Of a stretch of DNA of 64,000 nt, positions 18,728 through 27,718 are shown in pieces. Position 1 is the first letter of the stretch. Every line of letters begins with the position of its first letter. Made by a program: the position numbers and the translations under genes. Source of the DNA: Saprospiraceae bacterium (GTDB lineage: Bacteria; Bacteroidota; Bacteroidia; Chitinophagales; Saprospiraceae); contig JAIPBL010000015.1 in the NCBI GenBank assembly GCA_021739645.1, forward strand, positions 21,796 to 85,795, written 5' to 3'. The notes under the pieces were generated by a model. The model was not told the origin of the DNA. It was given only the letters and a program-made list of their open reading frames with translations, and made no database searches.

Positions 18728-19792
18728 TTAGGCATGTAATTCAATGGACATTTTCACCTCAAACCATTCTCCATTCCTGCCGGTATTAAGCACATGTTTG
18801 TTGGGGTAAAGCAGTTCGAGGCGGCGCTGCACATTTCGCAAGCCAATTCCAGAAGCATTGTCCTTGTCCTCCGAAGCATTCCCAGCGGTTTTGTTTTTCA
18901 CAGAAAAGGTCAGCAGTTTTTCTTCAATTCTTAATTGAATATCAATGATGGGTTCTGCTATCAGTCCAACGCCATGCTTGAAGGCATTTTCCACGAAAGG
19001 AATCATCAGCATGGGCTCGATGAGTTGGGAGCCGGGGCTTCCTTCAATGTTCATCCTGATGTCCACATCTTCTTCAAACCGGATTTTTTGCAATTCAACG
19101 TAGTTTTTCAAATACTCCAACTCTTTGCCCAATGACACCTGCGCATCGCCGGATTCATAAAGTAGGTACCGCATCAGTTCCGAGAGCTTGATGGTCACGG
19201 ACTCTGCCTGGTTCGATTTTGAGCGGATGAGGTAAACGATGCTGTTGAGCACATTGAAAATGAAATGCGGGCTAATTTGAGAGCGGAGAAATGATAGCTC
19301 AGATTTGAGCCGCTCCTCCTGTTCTTGTTGCCTAATCTTTTCTTGCTGTAGCAATAGCTGGATAAATCCGTAACCAGTACTGATGGCCGTCACAAACAAA
19401 ACAGGAACCACTGCCCAAAAAGCACTATGGTGCCGCTTTATGAGTTCGCTTGGTACAATCCATTCCTTGAAATAATTTTGAAATAAAGCAAAAACCACAA
19501 TTAGGCCGAGCAGCGAGAGCAGGTAGGTGGCCATTCCTTTGCGCCGAAAAACACTGGGAATGAGCCAATCGGAATTGAGCAGGAACAAGGGGATATTTGT
19601 AAGCGCAACAGGTATGATTGCAATCGTAAACCTGTATCCACGCTCATTATCAGCATTGTTGAGGATGGGCAGACCAATCCAAACCGACCAAAGGACGAGG
19701 TGGAAGACGAGCTTGAAAAGCTGGTCGGACGATATTTTTGTACCCAAAATTTTCATGTGCGAATTCGTGGTTTCTATTCCGAATTGGCCCAA
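18728..19792 (-). CDS. LytS-type sensor histidine kinase (His_kinase family)
   Basis: LRSQISPHFIFNVLNSIVYLIR, LMIPFVENAFKHGV, GIGLRNVQRRLELLYP. Start may be internal, at 19756. Confidence 0.92.
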   Translation of the reverse strand: MGQFGIETTNSHMKILGTKISSDQLFKLVFHLVLWSVWIGLPILNNADNERGYRFTIAIIPVALTNIPLFLLNSDWLIPSVFRRKGMATYLLSLLGLIVVFALFQNYFKEWIVPSELIKRHHSAFWAVVPVLFVTAISTGYGFIQLLLQQEKIRQQEQEERLKSELSFLRSQISPHFIFNVLNSIVYLIRSKSNQAESVTIKLSELMRYLLYESGDAQVSLGKELEYLKNYVELQKIRFEEDVDIRMNIEGSPGSQLIEPMLMIPFVENAFKHGVGLIAEPIIDIQLRIEEKLLTFSVKNKTAGNASEDKDNASGIGLRNVQRRLELLYPNKHVLNTGRNGEWFEVKMSIELHA

Positions 19793-20011
19793 AATTAAGC
19801 TATTCGCTCACCCATTCGTTTGCGAAGCGACTAAGAAAGGCAATGTGGCGATAAAAGCTGTGATTCTGGCACCTAGTCACCTTAAATCTGTCAAAATCGG
19901 CATAGCTGCTGTTTTCATCTCCTCATATTCATGGTATGGCGATAACCTTTTTCCGCTTAGGGCGTTTCCTAGACCTTTGCCTACTGCAAGTAAAATCACC
20001 TAACTATTATC

Positions 20012-22609
20012 ATGAAAAAATCACTTTTCTTATCCCTCCAATCTATTTGTAAACCAATCTTCTTTTTCCTGCTTGTTTTGTGCGCTTCACAACTGACTGC
20101 CCAGAACTGGCCGGGCGCACCCGGTGGAGGGGGTGGCATGGGCAGTGGCCAACAAATGAACATTGGCCATCTCTATGGTAAAATTGTGGATGAAAACAAC
20201 AAGGGCGTCGGCTACGCCACGGTCCAGCTTTACAAAATGCAGTTCGACACCCTCTCAAAGTCAATGAACGAGGTGATGCTAACTGGCCAAATCACCGAGG
20301 ACAACGGCGACTTCAGCCTTGAAAAACTGCCCGTCATGGGGGATTTCAACCTTAAAATCTCCTTTATTGGCTATGCAGAACTGACCCAGAAGGTCAGTTT
20401 TGGGTTCAAACCGGGTGGCGGCATGCCTGCTGGCGGTTTTGACAAGGACCTCGGCAATATCAAACTCGTTAATTCTGCTCAAACACTGGCCGAAGTGACA
20501 GTAACCGCCGAGGCCGCACAGGCGACTTTGGCCCTCGACAAAAAAGTGTACCGAGTTGACAAGGACGCCTCCGCAGCTGGTGGCAATGCACAAGATGCCC
20601 TCAAAAACGTTCCTTCGCTTTCAGTTGACCTTGATGGAAATGTTGCGCTGCGCAATGGTTCACCGCAAATCTTTGTCGATGGCCGACCGACCACCCTCAG
20701 CCTCGACCAAATCTCAGCGGATGCCATCGAAAGTGTGGAAGTCATCACCAACCCATCTGCGAAATACGACGCTGGCGGCGGCACGGCTGGCATCATCAAC
20801 ATCATTTTGAAAAAAGAAAAACGCCTGGGCTACAACGGTAACGTGCGGGTCGGCACCGACACCCGCAAGGGCTACAACCTCGGTGGCGACGTGAATGCTC
20901 GTGCGGACAAGACCAATATGTTTGTAAGTGGAAGTCTCAACCGCATGAAACGCTTCTCCAATGGAGAAACATACCGAGATAACCTGAGCGGTGAGCCGCT
21001 GACCAGCGTTACCCAAATCGCCGATGGCACCATGAACGGTTACTACGCAAATGGTCGAGCTGGTTTTGACTGGTTCATGGACAACCGGAATACGCTGACC
21101 CTTTCGGGCAGTTACACCCGTGGCCATTTTGAGCCAAAAGACGAGCTGACAGCCACCACCGACTCACTTTACGCCGTGCCGACTTTCAGTGAATACGTGC
21201 GGAATACCCAACAGGACCGCAACTTTCGCAACCTCGGCACTTCGGTTCAATTCAAACATTTGTTTCCAAAAGTGGGCGCAGAATGGACGGCAGATGTCAA
21301 CTATAATCGGGTACGGTTCAAAGGAAACAGCGATTACTTGACTGTTTACGACACTGGAAATCAGTTTGTAGAGTTGCAAAGTGGCGATGGAAAGGGCCAA
21401 TTCATGACATTCCAGACCGACGTTGTGAACCCCTTGAACGACAAGATGAAGTTGGAAGGGGGGGTACGTGCTGCTTTGCGCCGAAACAAAAACGACAACT
21501 ACAACGCCCATCTTGATGAATTGGGTATCGAGGTTCAAGACTCATCACAGGCTGACCATTACAAATTCAGTGATGATGTTTACGCTGCTTATGGCCAGTT
21601 CAGTCACCAGTTTGAAACTTGGGGCTATCAAGTCGGACTGAGGGCTGAGAGCAGTTTGTATCAAGGTTCTTTGACCGACCAAGATTCTTCGTTTTCCATC
21701 GGCTTCCCTTTCAGCTTGTTTCCCAGCATGTTCTTGACAAAAAAACTGAACGACCTCGACAACATCCAAATCGCCTATACCCGCAGAATCAACCGCCCGA
21801 ATTTTTTTCAGACCATGCCATTCACGGACTACTCCAATAAAGAAACGCTCCGCCGTGGCAACCCAGAACTGGAGCCTGAATTTGCGAATTCGGTGGAGGT
21901 CTCGTACCAAAATATTTTCAAAAACGGCCACAACTTGCTCCTCTCCGTTTATTATAAACGCAATTCAAATTTGATAACCTCTCAGTTTGAATCTGGCGAA
22001 AACCTGGAGGGAAACATTGTACCATTAATCACCTACGGCAACTCTAAAAGTAGCCAAGCCTATGGCGCAGAGGCTACCCTGAAAAATACGTTTTTCAAAA
22101 TAATTGACCTGACCACCAACGTCAATGTTTACCAGTCGCAGGTGGATGCTACCAATTTTGCCGAAGGCGTGAAAATTGACCAGTTGAGTTGGTTTTTGAA
22201 GGAAAACCTGCAAATCAAATTGCCCGCTGGCCTTTCCATTCAATTGACCGGTGAGTACCGCAGCAAAGCCTCCTTTACCCCGGACAGTGGCAACCGGATG
22301 CCTTGGCAGCCCGGCCCGACCAACACGGCACAAGGCTACACGCTTTCCAATTGGTTCGTGGATGCTGCCATCCGCAAGGATATACTGAAGAAAAAAGGCT
22401 CGCTTACGGTGAACGTCAGCGACATCTTCAAAACCCGCAGGAACGGTACATACACCGAATCTGGCTTGTTCATTTTACAGGATTACCGCTACCGTGACCC
22501 ACAGGTTTTCCGCATCAACTTCTCCTACCGTTTTGGTAAAATGGACACTTCCTTGTTCAAGCGCAAAAACATGCGGATGAACATGCAGGGCAACGACATG
22601 ATGGGGTAA
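20012..22609 (+). CDS. Outer-membrane beta-barrel / TonB-dependent receptor-like protein
   Basis: Signal peptide, carboxypeptidase-regulatory-like N-domain, plug-like SLSVDLDGNVALRNGSPQIFVDGRPTTLSLDQI...IEVITNPSAKYDAGGGTAGIINIILKK, C-terminal barrel. Confidence 0.9.
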   Translation: MKKSLFLSLQSICKPIFFFLLVLCASQLTAQNWPGAPGGGGGMGSGQQMNIGHLYGKIVDENNKGVGYATVQLYKMQFDTLSKSMNEVMLTGQITEDNGDFSLEKLPVMGDFNLKISFIGYAELTQKVSFGFKPGGGMPAGGFDKDLGNIKLVNSAQTLAEVTVTAEAAQATLALDKKVYRVDKDASAAGGNAQDALKNVPSLSVDLDGNVALRNGSPQIFVDGRPTTLSLDQISADAIESVEVITNPSAKYDAGGGTAGIINIILKKEKRLGYNGNVRVGTDTRKGYNLGGDVNARADKTNMFVSGSLNRMKRFSNGETYRDNLSGEPLTSVTQIADGTMNGYYANGRAGFDWFMDNRNTLTLSGSYTRGHFEPKDELTATTDSLYAVPTFSEYVRNTQQDRNFRNLGTSVQFKHLFPKVGAEWTADVNYNRVRFKGNSDYLTVYDTGNQFVELQSGDGKGQFMTFQTDVVNPLNDKMKLEGGVRAALRRNKNDNYNAHLDELGIEVQDSSQADHYKFSDDVYAAYGQFSHQFETWGYQVGLRAESSLYQGSLTDQDSSFSIGFPFSLFPSMFLTKKLNDLDNIQIAYTRRINRPNFFQTMPFTDYSNKETLRRGNPELEPEFANSVEVSYQNIFKNGHNLLLSVYYKRNSNLITSQFESGENLEGNIVPLITYGNSKSSQAYGAEATLKNTFFKIIDLTTNVNVYQSQVDATNFAEGVKIDQLSWFLKENLQIKLPAGLSIQLTGEYRSKASFTPDSGNRMPWQPGPTNTAQGYTLSNWFVDAAIRKDILKKKGSLTVNVSDIFKTRRNGTYTESGLFILQDYRYRDPQVFRINFSYRFGKMDTSLFKRKNMRMNMQGNDMMG

Positions 22610-22627
22610 GAGGTTTGAGGTAATGAG

Positions 22628-22662
22628 GTCTGAGGTAGGGGCGGACTGCCAATACCTCAGAC
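22628..22662 (+). terminator. Intrinsic terminator
   Basis: GTCTGAGGTA...TACCTCAGAC followed by T8. Confidence 0.8.
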
Positions 22663-22735
22663 TTTTTTTTATTGATGTTGGGAAAAAAGTTTATCCTTGC
22701 TTTGCGTTTATTCAAAAAAACAAAAAACGATTCAC

Positions 22736-23233
22736 ATGAAAAAGAAAATTCTATTGGGCCTTCTGGCTGTCCTAGTTATCATCCAATTCTTCAAACCCGA
22801 ACGAAACCTTTCCGGCGATGAAACCTACGGCGTGGCAACCAAGTATCCGGTGCCAGATGATGTGAATGCTATCCTGAAAAGCGCATGTAACGATTGCCAC
22901 AGCAACAAGACCGAATACCCTTGGTATGCCAATATTCAGCCATCAGCTTGGTGGCTCAACAGCCATGTGAAGGGAGGCAAGCAACACTTGAATTTCTCAA
23001 CTTTCACCAAATCTCGAGTAGCGGTGCAAAACCACAAGTTTGAAGAGGTGATAGATATGGTAAAGAAAAAGGAAATGCCCATCAGCAGCTACACTTGGTT
23101 TGGCTTGCATCCAGAGGCCAAGTTGACTGACGAACAGCGAGCAGTCATCACAGGTTGGGCGCAAGCCAATATGGACAGCTTGAAGGCCAATTACCCGGCT
23201 GATAGTTTGGTGATGAAAAGGCGGAAAAATTAA
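22736..23233 (+). CDS. Heme-binding domain (Haem_bd-like) protein
   Basis: CNDCHSNKTEYPWYANIQPSAWWLNSHVKGGKQHLNFS. Start at MKKKILLGLLAVLV. Confidence 0.85.
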   Translation: MKKKILLGLLAVLVIIQFFKPERNLSGDETYGVATKYPVPDDVNAILKSACNDCHSNKTEYPWYANIQPSAWWLNSHVKGGKQHLNFSTFTKSRVAVQNHKFEEVIDMVKKKEMPISSYTWFGLHPEAKLTDEQRAVITGWAQANMDSLKANYPADSLVMKRRKN

Positions 23234-23261
23234 CTACACTGTTTTTCTAGCCAACTTCTTC

Positions 23262-23900
23262 ATGGATTCCAAGTCCAATACCCTCCAAGTTTGGAATAAT
23301 ATCGCCGCCGCCTATCAAGACAAATTCATGGACTTGGACTTGTACGATGATAGTTACGACGCTTTAATTCGGCTGATTGAAAAAAGAAATCCCAGCATCT
23401 TCGAAATCGGCTGCGGCCCGGGCAACATCACGAGGTACTTACTGAAAAGACGGCCCGACTTTCAAATCACAGGAATTGACCTAGCGCCAAACATGGTCAA
23501 ACTGGCCGCAGAAAACAACCCAACAGCTCGGTTCGAGGTCATGGATTGCCGGGCAATCGGCAGCCTCAACGACCGCTACCATGCCATTGTCTGCGGCTTT
23601 TGCCTACCTTATTTATCAAAAGAAGAAACTGCAAAACTGATGAAAGATAGCGCCGCCCTGCTCAACACTGGCGGCCTGTTTTATTGCAGCGCAATAGAAG
23701 ACGATTACGAAAAATCCGGCCTCGAAACCAGCAGCGACGGGCAGCACACCATGTATATTTATTGCCACCAAGCCGATTTCCTGATAGCAAGTCTAAATGA
23801 AAGTGGTTTTGAAATTGCCCACGAATTTCGAAAAGTCTATCCAAAATCCGATAGCACGACAGCTACCCACCTGATTCTCATTGCGAGGAAAAACGGATGA
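23262..23900 (+). CDS. Class I SAM-dependent methyltransferase
   Basis: IFEIGCGPGNITRYLLKRRPDFQITGIDLAPNMVKLA. Confidence 0.9.
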   Translation: MDSKSNTLQVWNNIAAAYQDKFMDLDLYDDSYDALIRLIEKRNPSIFEIGCGPGNITRYLLKRRPDFQITGIDLAPNMVKLAAENNPTARFEVMDCRAIGSLNDRYHAIVCGFCLPYLSKEETAKLMKDSAALLNTGGLFYCSAIEDDYEKSGLETSSDGQHTMYIYCHQADFLIASLNESGFEIAHEFRKVYPKSDSTTATHLILIARKNG

Positions 23901-23918
23901 TTAGGGGTAGGTCATTGG

Positions 23919-26198
23919 TCATTTGTCCCACCTCACCACCACCTCCTTCACATCCCTCGAATTCCCTCCGATGCCGATTTTGAACTCGCCAGCTTCCCAA
24001 TCGTATTTCAGGTTATTGTCGTAAAACTTCAAGTCGTCCGTTGAAACGGTGAAACTGACCACCTTGCTCTCGCCGGGTTTAAGCATCACTTTTTGGAAGC
24101 CCTTCAACTCCTTCACCGGGCGGCTGATGCTGGCCACTGGGTCGGTAATGTAAAGTTGTACCACTTCTTCCCCGGCGTATTTGCCGACATTGCTCACCTT
24201 CACACTGAAGCCCAGTCTTGCATTGCCCTTAGCACTGGCAGTAAGTGGTTGCATTTCTTCGTAAACAAACGGCGAATACCCCATGCCGAAGCCAAACGGG
24301 AAAAGTGGGTCGTTGGAGCTATCGAGGTAGTTGGATTGGAACTTGGTCTGGTAGCTGCCCATGTAGGGCCGACCCGTTGGCTTGTGGTTGTAGTAAAGTG
24401 GAATCTGCCCAACCGAACGGGGGAAAGTTGCCGTCAATTTTCCACTGGGGTTCACGTCCCCGAACAGCACATCGGCGATGGCGTTGCCGGCCTCCGTGCC
24501 CGGTGCCCAGACGTTCAGTATCGCTGCGCAATGGGCGGCTTCCCACTCCAAAGTCAGCGGTCGTCCTGTGAAAAGCACGAGCACCACGGGCTTGCCTGTT
24601 TTCACCAACTCCTCCAACAAGATGCGCTGACTTTCCGGGATGCCAATATCCGTGCGGCTGCTAGATTCTCCAGTCATGCTCTCCGACTCGCCCAACACGG
24701 CCACGATGATGTCCGCCTTGGCGCTGGTTTCGAGGGCATTTCGGAGCAAAGTCTCTGGTGAAATAGGGTCGAGCGTCACCCTTGGCTGGTTGAAGAAGTT
24801 GAGGCGGTGGATGAACGAGGTATCATCCGTGATGTTGGCGCCTTTGGCCCAAAGCGTTGCTAATTGCGGAGCAACATTCATCACGCCCTCCTTCACGCTC
24901 ACCGACTTCTCCCACTCGCCACCGATAACCCAAGTGCCGAGCATGTCCCGGTGGTTGTCGGCAAACGGGCCGACGAACGCCACGGTCTTGCCCGTTTTAG
25001 CCAACGGCAAAACCTGGTGCTCATTTTTCAACAAAACAAAGCTGTGTGCCGCAATCTCACGTGCAGCCTTCCGGTTTTCAGGTGTCATGATTTCTTTGGC
25101 AGGGCGGCTGGCGTCCAAGCGGCGATAGGCGTCTTCGAAGAGACCCATCTTCCATTTTGCTTCCAAGATGCGACGGCAAGCCAGGTCTATCTCCGCCATT
25201 TTAACCTTGCCCTCGTTCAGCGATTTTTTGAGGGTGGTTAAAAAACCTTCGCCGACCATGTCCATGTCCACCCCAGCTTTTAGGGCAAGGGCCGAAACGG
25301 TCTGCAAGTCGCCGAGGCCATGCGCCGACATCTCGTTGATGGCCGTATAGTCCGTCACGACAAAGCCTTTGAAGCCCCATTGAGTTCTGAGCAAATCGGT
25401 CATCAACCAACGATTTCCGCTGGCAGGCACCTCATCCACGACATTGAAGCTGGTCATGATGCTGCCCACGCCAGCATCCACGGCGGCTTTGTAGGGCGGC
25501 AAATAGTAATTGTACATGGCGCTTCGGCTCATGTCCACGGTGTTGTAGTCACGTCCAGCCTCGGCTGCGCCGTAAAGCGCATAGTGTTTCACGCAGGCCA
25601 TCAGCGAGTTGTTTTTGGACAAATCATCGCCCTGGTAGCCGTGTACCATCGCCTTCGCAATTTGGGAGCCGAGGTAGGGGTCCTCGCCGTTGCCCTCGCT
25701 GATGCGACCCCATCGGGGGTCACGGGCGATGTCCACCATGGGCGAAAATGTCCAGTTGAGGCCCTCGGCGGTAGCTTCCTGCGCCGCAATCCTGGCGTAT
25801 TGTTCAATCAATTTCATGTCCCAGGTGGCAGAAAGCCCCAGTGGTATGGGGAAAATGGTCCGGTGGCCGTGAATCACGTCGAGGCCAAAGAAAAGCGGGA
25901 TTTTCAGGCGGCTGTTTTTCATGGCGATGTCCTGAATCGCTTTCATGCGCACGGGGTCATGCGCCCCGAACATGCCACCAACCTGGCCACCCTTGATTTT
26001 TCGCTCGGTATCCGAACTAACCGAAGTACCAGTGGGCACATAGCCAGTAACCACCAGGTTAAGTTGTCCGATTTTCTCTTCGACGGTCATTTTTTTCATC
26101 AGTCCGTCAATATGGGATTTCATCTTGGCGTCTTGGGCAGTCACCCATTGCGCAGCGAAAAAGCAAAGGCAAAGGAGGGTGGCGTAGGTTCGTTTCAT
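23919..26198 (-). CDS. bglX: Glycoside hydrolase family 3, beta-glucosidase (BglX-like)
   Basis: GLDVIHGHRTIFPIPLGLSATWD, FVVTDYTAINEM, GKLTATFPRSVGQIPLYYNHKPTGRP; fibronectin-III-like C-terminus. Start at signal peptide MKRTYATLLCLCFFAAQ. Confidence 0.93.
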   Translation of the reverse strand: MKRTYATLLCLCFFAAQWVTAQDAKMKSHIDGLMKKMTVEEKIGQLNLVVTGYVPTGTSVSSDTERKIKGGQVGGMFGAHDPVRMKAIQDIAMKNSRLKIPLFFGLDVIHGHRTIFPIPLGLSATWDMKLIEQYARIAAQEATAEGLNWTFSPMVDIARDPRWGRISEGNGEDPYLGSQIAKAMVHGYQGDDLSKNNSLMACVKHYALYGAAEAGRDYNTVDMSRSAMYNYYLPPYKAAVDAGVGSIMTSFNVVDEVPASGNRWLMTDLLRTQWGFKGFVVTDYTAINEMSAHGLGDLQTVSALALKAGVDMDMVGEGFLTTLKKSLNEGKVKMAEIDLACRRILEAKWKMGLFEDAYRRLDASRPAKEIMTPENRKAAREIAAHSFVLLKNEHQVLPLAKTGKTVAFVGPFADNHRDMLGTWVIGGEWEKSVSVKEGVMNVAPQLATLWAKGANITDDTSFIHRLNFFNQPRVTLDPISPETLLRNALETSAKADIIVAVLGESESMTGESSSRTDIGIPESQRILLEELVKTGKPVVLVLFTGRPLTLEWEAAHCAAILNVWAPGTEAGNAIADVLFGDVNPSGKLTATFPRSVGQIPLYYNHKPTGRPYMGSYQTKFQSNYLDSSNDPLFPFGFGMGYSPFVYEEMQPLTASAKGNARLGFSVKVSNVGKYAGEEVVQLYITDPVASISRPVKELKGFQKVMLKPGESKVVSFTVSTDDLKFYDNNLKYDWEAGEFKIGIGGNSRDVKEVVVRWDK

Positions 26199-26397
26199 GA
26201 TGTTGAGTTTGAAATGGTGGAAATGGTGTTGCAGGCAGGGCTGGTCTTGTTGGATGCAATGGTCGGGGATTTGGGGGAGACTACCAAAGGGAAAGGAGAA
26301 AAAATGATGGGGAGTTGGCAGGTCGTCATCCCTTCGCTGGTTCATGGCTGGAGACTTGAAACATCGGGTTTGTGTTTTTCTAATGACATATAATGTT

Positions 26398-26458
26398 TGC
26401 ACTCCCGCCCGTGCCGCCCTGCGGTGGCTTTTGTGGGTTGGGCTTGGTCGGGAGTGCA
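26398..26458. repeat. GC-rich structured element with terminal inverted repeat TGCACTCCCG/CGGGAGTGCA
   Basis: Perfect 10-bp terminal inverted repeat enclosing an inner GCCGC/GCGGTGGC-type helix; upstream of the bglX-like gene on the minus strand. Confidence 0.7.
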
Positions 26459-26533
26459 TTGTTTAGTGCATTTTATTTAATTTCAAACTTGGGACACCGT
26501 TCAGTGAACACTCATCTTTATTTCCGGTCATAA

Positions 26534-27718
26534 TTACAAACTGTACCTCATCAACTCCGCCACCGCTACCTGGTATTCCCGCTCCGTTTCCAGGTAATGC
26601 AGCAAAGCATTTTGGTAAAAACTCGTCTCCAAAAAATATTCAATCACCGTGATTTCACCCAACCGCAATGCCTTGTCCAGCAATGCCGTATTGCTCACCG
26701 ATGCAATGGTACTGCGGTATTCATCCAGTGATTTCCGGAGCGCAGCCTGTCGGTCGTACAGTTCTTTTATTTCAAAAAAATGCTCGTTCAGGTGGTCTTG
26801 CAATTGCAAATCTGCAAACAGTACCTGCGATTGTTGCGCCTCCCTTCTGTATTTCTGCTCCCAAATCGGCAGCGTCACCCCCGCATGGATGCCGTTGAAA
26901 CGTTGCCCCAAAATCCCCTGATAATGATAGCCCGCCTCGAACTTCGGCAGCCGCCAAGTCTTCGCCAATTCCAATTGTTTTTCAGCGATGCGCTTTTCCT
27001 GTTCCAAGGTTTGGCGCAGCGGGTCGGCGGCTTCGTATTCTTTTTCGACGATTTCAAATGCCTGAATTTCAGGCAACGGCGGGTAAACTGTATCGGAAAA
27101 AACGATTGCTTCACCGCCATTCAACTCAATCAAATGCATTTGCAGTTTTTGGATTTCCACATTGTTCTGCTGCTGCATCTGGTTGATTTCCAAAAGTTGC
27201 AACCTCGTTTTGTTCACATCCAAAATGTTGCCGTCGCCTCGGTCAAGTTTGGTTTGAAAATCCCGTTGCAGTTTTTCCAAGTCCAGTTTCCGGCGGTCGA
27301 GCTGCGCTTGCAACTTATTCCGATAGACCATTTCGAGGCAGACCAATTTTGCTTCCTGCAACACATTCTGCCGATGGGCGGCGATTTCCGATGTGGAAAC
27401 TGCGCCCTGCACCGCCGCCAATTCCCGCCGCTTTTTGTACGTCGTTGGAAAATCGAAGGGTTGTACGGCGATGAAATCCTGCTGGTCACCAGCCGCAGCA
27501 GGCGAGCCAACCAGGTATTCATATTGCACCGTCGGGTTCGGCAAAGTCAAACCCGTTTTGAATTCCAGTTTTTTGGCTTCCCAAAACTGGCGGTCGGCGA
27601 CGAGGCTTTTGTTGTTTTTTTCAACTGAAGCCAAAACGGTTTCGACATTCGATTGACCGTTGGCATTGGCCCAAAATGCCAATGCCAACAGTTTCAAAAA
27701 CATGATTTTATAGTTCAT
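26534..27718 (-). CDS. TolC/CzcC family outer-membrane efflux protein
   Basis: Signal peptide, OEP-type coiled-coil repeats; overlaps the upstream RND gene by 4 nt. Confidence 0.88.
   Translation of the reverse strand: MNYKIMFLKLLALAFWANANGQSNVETVLASVEKNNKSLVADRQFWEAKKLEFKTGLTLPNPTVQYEYLVGSPAAAGDQQDFIAVQPFDFPTTYKKRRELAAVQGAVSTSEIAAHRQNVLQEAKLVCLEMVYRNKLQAQLDRRKLDLEKLQRDFQTKLDRGDGNILDVNKTRLQLLEINQMQQQNNVEIQKLQMHLIELNGGEAIVFSDTVYPPLPEIQAFEIVEKEYEAADPLRQTLEQEKRIAEKQLELAKTWRLPKFEAGYHYQGILGQRFNGIHAGVTLPIWEQKYRREAQQSQVLFADLQLQDHLNEHFFEIKELYDRQAALRKSLDEYRSTIASVSNTALLDKALRLGEITVIEYFLETSFYQNALLHYLETEREYQVAVAELMRYSL

Noticed and set aside
25320-26393. 357-aa plus-strand ORF opposite the GH3 glucosidase
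   Set aside because: Antisense shadow of a strongly supported GH3 gene; His/Gly/Val-rich translation with no family features.
26780-27628. 282-aa plus-strand ORF opposite the TolC-like gene
   Set aside because: Phe/Leu/Gln-rich antisense translation; the minus-strand TolC-like CDS explains the region.
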